DNA of 5,619 nt from contig JASHXQ010000150.1 of the NCBI GenBank assembly GCA_030043455.1, positions 1 to 5,619 on the forward strand, given 5' to 3'. The notes under the pieces are model-generated. The model worked only from the letters and a program-made list of their open reading frames with translations, made no database searches and was not told the origin of the DNA. This DNA comes from Nitrososphaerales archaeon (GTDB lineage: Archaea; Thermoproteota; Nitrososphaeria; Nitrososphaerales; CADDZS01). This document shows positions 1 through 5,619 of this stretch, one piece after another (position 1 is the stretch's first letter; each line of letters opens with the position of its first letter). Both the position numbers and the translations under genes were made by a program.

Positions 1-134
1 ATTGAAGCCGCCTGTTTCACGTCTGGGTAAACCTCGTTCCTCACGAATCAGACAAGGCCGTCGACGCGAATTGGTATTTATGGCTGCGACCTTCCTTCTC
101 CCCAGTAAGGTGGATATTCCTGCCACAAGACCTT
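1..134. other. Region downstream of pheT with no recognised gene
   Basis: No recognisable gene is visible here. On the minus strand a GTG at 126..124, 8 nt after the pheT stop, opens a frame of 42 codons to the window edge. Its arginine-rich product matches no family I know. On the plus strand, frame 1 is open from the edge to a TAA at 28-30, so the tail of a convergent gene is also possible, though only nine codons are visible. The bases at 21-53 can fold weakly: 21-25 pairs with 49-53, and 34-37 with 43-46. There is no T-run on the minus strand that would mark a clear archaeal terminator for the operon. The content of this stretch stays open. Confidence 0.4.
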
Positions 135-1790
135 TTAGTCTTTTAGCAAAGGCCCCAGATTCAGTTCAAAACCTACGACGGGAACGGCGATACCAAATTT
201 GTCAAGCGCAAACGGAGAAATTTCGCCGACGACTCCGAGCTTTTCCCCTGGATTTCCAGGTCCGCTCAGCAAGACATCGGCCGTGCGTCCCTTGGAGAAA
301 AGCTCGCCAGGATTTTGAGATGGTTTGTAAAGCACAGAGAGGCCTTTCTGTATTAGCAGGCCGAAAAAAGCGTCCAACTTGGATCTTATTTGACTGTATC
401 GAGCAGAAGAATCTGCAATTAGGGCAGCCACGTGCTCCTGTTCCAGAATTCCGGTGGTGGTCTTTTCGGATCTGGAAAAGGTTGGAGCCTCTTCAAAGAC
501 CAATTGTGGGTACTCTTCGTGAGAAGTTTCTCCGAGTGCTTGCAGAAGCGACGCGGTGAGGTCGCAACGCAGAAACTCGAAACTTTGGGACTTTGCATCG
601 TCCACCCTGACCGGGTCACTTGCGCAATGGTCGATGATTTCCTTGGGTGAAAGTGAAAAATTCCACAGTTCGGTGAACCCGAGTCCTACCAGAATTTCGA
701 TCATTGAATCGATTTTCTTTAGGCGCGGATTCAGCGAACCTACCAGAGAAGATGAAATCACCTCTGGTTGTATTTTCGAAATCCCGTACCCCAGAGCCAC
801 TTCCTCTGTCAGATCTATGGGATGGATAATGTCGCTTCGAAATCTCGGGATGATCGCGTTTCCTTGTCGGAGCCCGAAGCGGCTCTTTTCCAGGGCTTCT
901 CTTGCATCAGCTTCTTGCATGTCAAAGCCTAGGATCTGGTTCGAGAGTTTCAGGTCGAACGCAAGCTCCCTCGGCGTCATATCTGGAACCCATACGTTGC
1001 TTTCTGGTCCTGAAACTTGAACCCGGGCCACTCGACCACCGACGTCGGATAGCATGGAAGCCATGATCGCCAGCGAGGCATCCACTGCATAGTCGTCAGT
1101 CCCGGTAATGTCCACGAAAAGCTTTGAAACCCCGGGCTCGAGTCTCGTCAAATCGCCGTTGATCACAGGGGGCATGGAGAGTACGTTGCCGTCCGAGTCT
1201 TCCAGTATCGGGAAAATCTTGGAAAGCAATTTTCCATAGGCTGTACCTTGATCCGTCGATGCAAGAATTTCTCGGATAGTCTGTTTTTTTGAAGACCCCA
1301 AAGGCACGAACCGGAAATTTTCGTCCGTAACTCCATGGTACTTGATCTCCTCAGAGATGACCGCCGCATTGTGAATTCCAATGGCCACTTTGGATCTTTT
1401 GCGGCCGATCCCATTGTGCAGATCTTCCTGCATTGCGATCAGCTGCTTGATCAGTTCATCAGTGATTTCAATTTCCGCGTAAAGCCCCTGTACAAAAGGT
1501 CGGACTCTTCCAATTTCTTGCCCGTTGACCGTGATTCTAAATTTGCTCTTTGGAAAATCGTACAGCGGGGGTCCCTTGATAATCCCCAAAAGCCCAACGA
1601 GGGACCTTGCGATCCCAGCCTCACTTGAAAAATCCGGACGATTGGGACTGTACTCGACACTAACCAGATCGCCTGACTGATCCTCAATGTCCAGACCTAG
1701 GTAGGGCAATGTATCGAGGATGGTCTTTTCTGAGGCTTTTCCCTTGCAGTATTCCCCCAATCTTGTCAGGGATAGCTGGATTACCGGCAA
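135..1790 (-). CDS. pheT: Phenylalanyl-tRNA synthetase beta chain, archaeal type
   Basis: This is the beta chain of cytoplasmic class II PheRS (alpha2-beta2), which charges tRNA-Phe; the beta chain binds tRNA and hydrolyses mischarged Tyr-tRNA. With the chosen start it is 551 aa, the archaeal/eukaryotic length and well short of the bacterial form. Visible blocks are the N-terminal SPNRPDF motif (48-54), a B3/B4 editing region starting at RPFVQG (97-102) with GIGRKRSKVAIGIH (127-140) and ending near FVDITGTDD (225-233), a B5-like segment with PRFRSDIIHPIDLTEE (315-330), and a C-terminal catalytic-like fold (about 355-548). I chose TTG at 1790 because archaeal PheT proteins typically begin Met-Pro-Val and here TTG is followed by PVIQLSLTRL. 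An in-frame ATG at 1841 would add 17 non-conserved residues and overlap pheS by 32 nt. It is the last visible gene of the trpS-pheS-pheT operon. The frame is intact. Confidence 0.95.
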   Translation of the reverse strand: MPVIQLSLTRLGEYCKGKASEKTILDTLPYLGLDIEDQSGDLVSVEYSPNRPDFSSEAGIARSLVGLLGIIKGPPLYDFPKSKFRITVNGQEIGRVRPFVQGLYAEIEITDELIKQLIAMQEDLHNGIGRKRSKVAIGIHNAAVISEEIKYHGVTDENFRFVPLGSSKKQTIREILASTDQGTAYGKLLSKIFPILEDSDGNVLSMPPVINGDLTRLEPGVSKLFVDITGTDDYAVDASLAIMASMLSDVGGRVARVQVSGPESNVWVPDMTPRELAFDLKLSNQILGFDMQEADAREALEKSRFGLRQGNAIIPRFRSDIIHPIDLTEEVALGYGISKIQPEVISSSLVGSLNPRLKKIDSMIEILVGLGFTELWNFSLSPKEIIDHCASDPVRVDDAKSQSFEFLRCDLTASLLQALGETSHEEYPQLVFEEAPTFSRSEKTTTGILEQEHVAALIADSSARYSQIRSKLDAFFGLLIQKGLSVLYKPSQNPGELFSKGRTADVLLSGPGNPGEKLGVVGEISPFALDKFGIAVPVVGFELNLGPLLKD

Positions 1791-1801
1791 ATGTTTGAAC
1801 G

Positions 1802-1809
1802 CACCGCCT
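1802..1809 (-). promoter_or_regulatory. Shine-Dalgarno-like site for pheT
   Basis: Immediately after the pheS TGA the minus strand reads AGGCGGTG, one mismatch from the archaeal AGGTGGTG/GGAGGTG type of anti-16S sequence. It lies 11 nt upstream of the proposed TTG start at 1790. It supports reinitiation at this TTG after pheS termination rather than the upstream ATG at 1841. The spacer is slightly long and the match imperfect, so this is moderate evidence only. Confidence 0.4.
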
Positions 1810-3312
1810 TCACGTGATGGGGAGCTTTCTGAGCCAGCCAATGTTCGCCCCGAAAAGCTGACGGATATCTTCCATGTGATAACGTAACATCACCAATCGA
1901 TCGAGGCTCAACCCCCAGGCGAGAACCGGATTTTCTACTCCAAGTGGGAGTGTCACTTCGGGTCGGAAGACACCCATGCCGCCCAGCTCCATCCACCGAC
2001 CAACTTCCTTCAAATAAGCCATAGTCTGAAGAGACGGCTCGGTGTAAGGAAAGAAAGTAGGCCAGAACTTGATCTCGTGGAATCCGAGCTTGGAATAGAA
2101 CTTTGTCAAGATATAGATCAGGTTCCTCACGTTCAACTTTTGTCCAACCATCACTCCCTCGATCTGGTAGAATTCCGGATTGTGTTTGTAGTTCGATTTC
2201 TCGTTGCGGAAGACCCGACCCACCGAAAAAACCCGGGCTTCCTCGGGTTTCTTTTCAGCCAGATAGGAGATGGTCACTGCGGTGGTGTGTGTCCGAAGGA
2301 CGACTCTTGACGCTTCATCTTTGTTCCAAGGGTAACGCCATCCTCGTGAGCCCGTCTCCGCACCTTCCTCGTGTGCGCTCTTTATCGCCCTAATTTCATC
2401 TTGATACTCTGCGAGATTTGCCTTCATCTGGGAGAGGTAGAAGGTATCCTGCATCTCCCGGGCAGGGTGCTGCTGCGGTATGAAGAGCGCATCAAAGTTC
2501 CACAAAGCACTCTGGGAGATGGGTCCGTAGATTTCTTGGAAATCGAGAGAAAGAAAAGTTTCGCGGACCTCGTCCATGAAAAGTCGCATGGGATGTCTTC
2601 TTCCGGGATGAATGTTCGGCGCAGGAGAAACGACATCAATTGCCCTAAGAGGCTGTTCTTTCCAAGCGGAAGTGCGCAAGATTTCCGGAGTAATCTCGTC
2701 GATCTCGTCCGAGACTAGAGATTTTAGGGCATTTGCTCCGGCTGAAGAAAGCTTGACAGTAGTCGTCTTTGCCCGGGTCTCTTTGACATATCCTTGTTGT
2801 CTTTTATTCAAAGAGGTAATTGCTTGTAATTCTTGAACAGTTAGCGCGCTCCGGGGGAGAGTCTTCTCACCAGCGATTTTCTCGAGGACATCTTCTTCTG
2901 GTTCGCGGCTTTCGTGTTCCTTTTCAAGATGAACTTTGTTTCCCTCGACACGGATCCACTTGTTTCTCTTGGCAATTCCGAGTGCTGGCGCGAACTCAGA
3001 GCCAAGGGATTTGGATGCTCGGCCAATGTCCTCGATGCCTCCGGCTTTCTTGACCGTGTCCACGAGTCGCCTTTCAGGCAGCCCAGTTTCGATTGCCCTG
3101 ATCCCCGTTTCCCCAAGAGAATAGTAGTCGTTCCCGGTTTCGTGAGTCTCGACCAAAGCTTTTGCCTTCAGCCATTCTATCCCGCGGCGAATCTGGTCAA
3201 TGGAGAGTCCGGATCTTGGTTCGAGCTCCTGCAGAGTCACCGAATCCATTCGAGAAAGAGTTGTGAGCAGTTTCTTTTCTATGGGATGAAACGGTGGAGG
3301 CGACTCACTCAA
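1810..3312 (-). CDS. pheS: Phenylalanyl-tRNA synthetase alpha chain, archaeal type
   Basis: This is the catalytic chain of cytoplasmic PheRS; it activates phenylalanine with ATP and transfers it to tRNA-Phe. At 500 aa it has the archaeal/eukaryotic architecture. Residues 1-220 are N-terminal winged-helix-like tRNA/DNA-binding domains, beginning HPIEKKLL (9-16). The class II core follows: motif 1 region around HPMRLFMDEVRETF (240-253), the block FIPQQHPAREMQDTFYL (277-293), motif 2 with VFRNE (367-371) and HNPEFYQIEG (377-386), FPYTEPS (421-427), the phenylalanine-pocket segment ELGGMGVFRPEV (442-453), and motif 3 GLSLDRL (467-473). The start codon is TTG and its bases overlap the trpS stop as TTGA, so translation is probably coupled. 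The next in-frame Met (residue 22) would cut into the conserved N-terminal helix. No truncation or lost key motif is seen. Confidence 0.96.
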   Translation of the reverse strand: MSESPPPFHPIEKKLLTTLSRMDSVTLQELEPRSGLSIDQIRRGIEWLKAKALVETHETGNDYYSLGETGIRAIETGLPERRLVDTVKKAGGIEDIGRASKSLGSEFAPALGIAKRNKWIRVEGNKVHLEKEHESREPEEDVLEKIAGEKTLPRSALTVQELQAITSLNKRQQGYVKETRAKTTTVKLSSAGANALKSLVSDEIDEITPEILRTSAWKEQPLRAIDVVSPAPNIHPGRRHPMRLFMDEVRETFLSLDFQEIYGPISQSALWNFDALFIPQQHPAREMQDTFYLSQMKANLAEYQDEIRAIKSAHEEGAETGSRGWRYPWNKDEASRVVLRTHTTAVTISYLAEKKPEEARVFSVGRVFRNEKSNYKHNPEFYQIEGVMVGQKLNVRNLIYILTKFYSKLGFHEIKFWPTFFPYTEPSLQTMAYLKEVGRWMELGGMGVFRPEVTLPLGVENPVLAWGLSLDRLVMLRYHMEDIRQLFGANIGWLRKLPIT

Positions 3313-4550
3313 GCCTTCTTCAGCTCCGACCGTTTCCTTAGGCCTCCGCTAACATCTTCGACGATGAACTCATCCAGATGTTCCCTAGCAGCTTCCCGTT
3401 TTCGCGCATGGTCTGCAACGAAACTCTTGACTCTGGAGGCGAGCATGTGTTTGCAATCTCCGCAGAGAAGCCGTCCGCTGGTGCAGTCCTCGTAGATCCT
3501 TTTCAGTTCCAGATCGTCTGCCTCGAAGAGAAAATAGTAGTAGTGGTAGACCGGACAAATATCGGCCCTGCCGCCGAGGAGTCGTTGCTCTGCCAAAGTG
3601 TCTCTACCGCCTGTAAAGGAGGAACCAACTTTTCTCGCTACTGCTTCCTGACTGTCTGTAGTAAAAATCGCAGTCTCCGGCTGGCTAGCGCTCATCTTTC
3701 CACCCTGTCCTAATCCCGGCATGAATTTGGAGTGCATTTGAGCCGGTTTGTAAAATCCCAGCTTCGGAGCTACTTCTCTTGCAATGCCCCGCCAGTACGG
3801 ATCCTGATCGATCGCGGCGGGAATCAGGCACGGAATATTGTAGCCCTTCAGCACCGAAGGAAGGAAGCTGACCGACGCCTGCAAAGCGGGGAAGAAAATC
3901 ATACCTATGCTGGTACTATTCTCAAAACCGAAGACCGCTCTGGCGGTACTGAAAGTGGTGTGTTTAGCGACCTTTGCTGCGATACCGTAGAGCGTTTTCA
4001 TGTATCCGGTATCTGTGAAGACAAAGGTCTTCTTAGGGTTGAACCCGATGGCAATTAGATCAAGTGTATTTTCCTCTGCCAATCTGCCTGTATCTTCGAG
4101 GGAGAGCTTGTCGGAGGTATAGAACTTCTCGTCGTCGGTCATCTGGAAATAAAGCTCTGCCCCAAATTTGTCCTGCAAGTATTTGGTAAAGATCCAGGGG
4201 ATCAGGTGGCCGAGGTGCACTCCACCCGAGGGACCCCGTCCTGTGTACAGAAAAAAGGGTTCTCCATTTTCATACCGTTTCAAGATATCATCGAGGTCTC
4301 TGTGCGAGTAGAAGATCCTCCTTCGCAGAAAGGGATGGATTTCTCCTGTTAGACGTCGGAAAGTTTCGACGATTTCCGGAGTAATGGGAGAAGTGCCAAA
4401 ATCCGCGACCAGCTTGTCGTAATCTACCTCGCCCTTCACGGTCCAGGGAGTGACCACGAAATCACTGGTGTCTTTCGGGCTTTGGTCGCCCTCTACTTTT
4501 CGATCTTCGTTTTCCGGAACCAAAATGGCCGCTGTGACTCCACGATACAT
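3309..4550 (-). CDS. trpS: Tryptophanyl-tRNA synthetase, archaeal/eukaryotic type
   Basis: This class I synthetase activates tryptophan with ATP and charges tRNA-Trp in the cytoplasm. Of its 413 residues, the Rossmann core carries YTGRGPSGGVHLGHL (102-116), containing the HIGH-type motif HLGH, then FQMTDDEKF (135-143), and the KMSKS-type loop KMSAS (285-289). FTGGRDT (312-318) is characteristic of the archaeal/eukaryotic branch. Cysteines 332, 356, 363 and 366 form a C-x23-C-x6-C-x2-C array that may bind a metal or cluster. Recognisable conservation begins at FVVTPW (31-36); residues 1-30 look like a charged, non-conserved extension, so the start is uncertain. ATG at 4550 is used because it is the only ATG there; a TTG at 4523 is an alternative. 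No Shine-Dalgarno precedes the ATG. It is the first gene of the operon, divergent from asnB and overlapping pheS by 4 nt. Confidence 0.96.
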   Translation of the reverse strand: MYRGVTAAILVPENEDRKVEGDQSPKDTSDFVVTPWTVKGEVDYDKLVADFGTSPITPEIVETFRRLTGEIHPFLRRRIFYSHRDLDDILKRYENGEPFFLYTGRGPSGGVHLGHLIPWIFTKYLQDKFGAELYFQMTDDEKFYTSDKLSLEDTGRLAEENTLDLIAIGFNPKKTFVFTDTGYMKTLYGIAAKVAKHTTFSTARAVFGFENSTSIGMIFFPALQASVSFLPSVLKGYNIPCLIPAAIDQDPYWRGIAREVAPKLGFYKPAQMHSKFMPGLGQGGKMSASQPETAIFTTDSQEAVARKVGSSFTGGRDTLAEQRLLGGRADICPVYHYYYFLFEADDLELKRIYEDCTSGRLLCGDCKHMLASRVKSFVADHARKREAAREHLDEFIVEDVSGGLRKRSELKKA

Positions 4551-4680
4551 TTTATGGAAGGAAACTTGCGAAGGCTACCAGAAGAGGAAGCCTGGGAGGG
4601 ATAGCAAAGCAATCGCGGTATTGTGGAACTGCCTTTCAGTCTCGCGTAGAAAAGCTTTCTCGGATTTAGTCCGTAAGGGC

Positions 4681-4690
4681 AAATTATAAC
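4681..4690. promoter_or_regulatory. Possible archaeal TATA-like element in divergent promoter region
   Basis: The string AAATTATAAC on the plus strand reads GTTATAATTT on the minus strand and is among the most AT-rich spots of the spacer. On the minus strand it would place a transcription start roughly 25 nt further on, near 4655-4660, giving trpS a leader of about 110 nt. On the plus strand it is about 85 nt from the asnB ATG, so asnB may instead use the ATAATTT at 4711-4717. The match to the archaeal TATA box is by eye, with no BRE purine pair confirmed. Confidence 0.3.
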
Positions 4691-4710
4691 AGATTGGGAG
4701 ACCAAACAAC

Positions 4711-4727
4711 ATAATTTCCAGGATTAT
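4711..4727. repeat. Imperfect 17-bp inverted repeat in the divergent promoter
   Basis: ATAAT at 4711-4715 is mirrored by ATTAT at 4723-4727 with a 7-nt centre. A second, nested near-palindrome GGATTATCC covers 4721-4729. Such AT-rich dyads of about 13-17 bp fit the general size of operators bound by small archaeal dimeric regulators such as the Lrp/AsnC family, but nothing here identifies a regulator. It lies 46-62 nt upstream of the asnB start. It could be chance in an AT-rich stretch. Confidence 0.25.
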
Positions 4728-4772
4728 CCAAGTAATTGCTGGGTTCCGATTCCTGTAGGTAGTAGTAGTGCT

Positions 4773-5619
4773 ATGTGTGGAATAGGTGGCTGCTCTGGGG
4801 TCCACGCCGACCGAGAACTGATCGGGAGGATGTCAGACCTCATCCGACATCGGGGTCCGGATGACCACGGATCCTTCATTGACAAAGGGATAGGGCTTTT
4901 CTCGAACAGGCTGAGCATCATCGATCTCGAAGGGGGTCACCAGCCCATTTTCAATGAGGACGAAACCCTAGTCATCGTGTTCAACGGCGAAATCTACAAC
5001 TTTCCCGAGCTCAAAAATGTCCTTCTCGACAAGGGGCACCGATTTCGCACCCGAGCCGATACCGAAGTAATCCTTCACGGTTTCGAGGAGTACGGCCCCG
5101 AGATCTTTGCCAAGCTCAACGGCATGTTCGCAATCGCCCTCTGGGATCTGAAAAAGAAAAGACTGATCCTCGCCCGAGATCGTGTCGGCATCAAACCTCT
5201 GTACTATACCAGAACACCCGGTGGAGACTTGGTCTTTTGCAGCGAGGTGAAGGGGATACTCGCCCATCCCGAGGTTAAAGCGACGGTGAGCGAAGAAGCT
5301 CTCTACGACCTAATTTCTCTTTACTACGTACCTTTTGAAAAGACCCTGTTCTCGGGAATTTACAAGCTCCTCCCGGGACATTATTTCGATTCTGCGACTG
5401 GTAGTAGTACCCCGTACTGGGCTCCTCTACCAACGAAATTGGGTTACGTCCCTGAAGCTAAACAGGTCACAGAAGCTTTAGAGCAATCAGTGAAAAGGCA
5501 GCTGATTTCCGATGTCGAAGTGGGTTCGTTCCTTTCCGGAGGCCTCGACACTTCTACCATAGTAGCGTTTGCGACCAAACATTATCCCCACAAACTGAAA
5601 ACGTTCTGCATGGGGTTTG
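4773..5619 (+). CDS. asnB: Asparagine synthase (glutamine-hydrolysing), 5' part, cut by the window edge
   Basis: This enzyme makes asparagine from aspartate, glutamine and ATP in the cytoplasm. The ATG at 4773 is followed directly by Cys2, the nucleophile of the class II glutamine amidotransferase domain that becomes N-terminal once Met is removed; this fixes the start. The visible 282 codons show MCGIGG, HRGPDDHG (26-33), RLSIID (46-51), NGEIYN (71-76), ADTEV (95-99) and ARDRVGIKPLYY, covering the glutaminase domain. The synthetase domain then begins, with its PP-loop SGGLDTS at 255-261. Full-length members usually run 480-630 aa, so much of the ATP-dependent domain lies beyond the window. 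It is transcribed divergently from the tRNA synthetase operon. A related amidotransferase acting on a different substrate cannot be excluded without the C-terminal half. The visible frame has no interruption. Confidence 0.93.
   Translation, partial: MCGIGGCSGVHADRELIGRMSDLIRHRGPDDHGSFIDKGIGLFSNRLSIIDLEGGHQPIFNEDETLVIVFNGEIYNFPELKNVLLDKGHRFRTRADTEVILHGFEEYGPEIFAKLNGMFAIALWDLKKKRLILARDRVGIKPLYYTRTPGGDLVFCSEVKGILAHPEVKATVSEEALYDLISLYYVPFEKTLFSGIYKLLPGHYFDSATGSSTPYWAPLPTKLGYVPEAKQVTEALEQSVKRQLISDVEVGSFLSGGLDTSTIVAFATKHYPHKLKTFCMGF

Larger units (their letters stand above)
4551..4772. other. Divergent intergenic region between trpS and asnB
   Basis: This 222-nt spacer must contain the promoters of the trpS-pheS-pheT operon (leftward) and asnB (rightward). 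The part next to trpS (4551-4620) is pyrimidine-rich on the minus strand and has no AT-rich box at the distance expected for a leaderless trpS transcript. The AT-rich portion lies at 4681-4737. Reading frames crossing it are short and resemble no protein. I see no tRNA: a T-arm-like string at 4742-4753 lacks the rest of a cloverleaf. Confidence 0.7.

Noticed and set aside
30..80. Possible C/D box sRNA on the minus strand (CTGA followed by GTGAGGA)
   Set aside because: Only the internal D'/C'-like pair is present; no terminal C box or D box is found at suitable distance.
2..559. 185-codon plus-strand open frame opposite the end of pheT
   Set aside because: It starts at a TTG at the edge, lies mostly antisense to conserved pheT sequence, and its arginine-rich product resembles no family.
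556..1020. 154-codon plus-strand open frame antisense to pheT
   Set aside because: Fully covered by the conserved B5 and C-terminal parts of pheT; the serine/arginine-rich translation is typical of antisense reading.
2914..3495. 193-codon plus-strand open frame antisense to pheS and trpS
   Set aside because: It spans the junction of two clear minus-strand genes with strong motifs; its product has no domain-like pattern, so it is a shadow frame.
4648..4660. Short palindrome AGAAAAGCTTTCT in the trpS leader
   Set aside because: A 5-bp arm around a HindIII-like core in a mixed-composition stretch is expected by chance and has no T-run or partner structure.
4741..4760. T-arm-like string resembling part of a tRNA
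   Set aside because: The T-loop has a wrong base at the conserved purine position, and no acceptor or anticodon stem can be drawn around it.

Overview
The window looks like archaeal chromosomal DNA of intermediate base composition. The tRNA synthetases point this way. The PheRS alpha chain is about 500 aa with N-terminal helix-turn-helix-like domains. The PheRS beta chain is about 550 aa, not the roughly 800 aa of bacteria. The TrpRS is of the archaeal/eukaryotic type, with a KMSAS loop and the FTGGRDT signature. The closest group cannot be fixed by eye. The trpS-pheS-pheT order and sequence style suggest a TACK-type (Thaumarchaeota-like) archaeon, which is an inference.

Layout. Positions 1-134 hold no gene I can recognise. 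From 4550 down to 135, on the minus strand, lies a compact operon read trpS -> pheS -> pheT. The trpS stop overlaps the pheS start by 4 nt (TTGA, with a TTG start for pheS). The pheS stop is followed 19 nt later by a likely TTG start for pheT, preceded by a Shine-Dalgarno-like stretch; an upstream ATG would instead overlap pheS by 32 nt. A 222-nt divergent intergenic region (4551-4772) separates the operon from a plus-strand asparagine synthase gene (asnB). That gene starts at 4773 and runs off the right edge with 282 codons visible.

Function. The operon supplies two aminoacyl-tRNA synthetases for aromatic amino acids: monomer-encoded class I TrpRS and the two chains of class II PheRS. The divergent asnB makes asparagine from aspartate, glutamine and ATP. 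The genes share a theme of amino-acid supply and tRNA charging, and the intergenic AT-rich elements may serve both directions.

I see no mobile element, CRISPR array, tRNA or rRNA gene. The window is mainly housekeeping. The points most worth a second look are a four-cysteine pattern in TrpRS that resembles the iron-sulfur motif known from Thermotoga TrpRS, the use of TTG starts in the operon, and palindromic sequence in the divergent promoter region.
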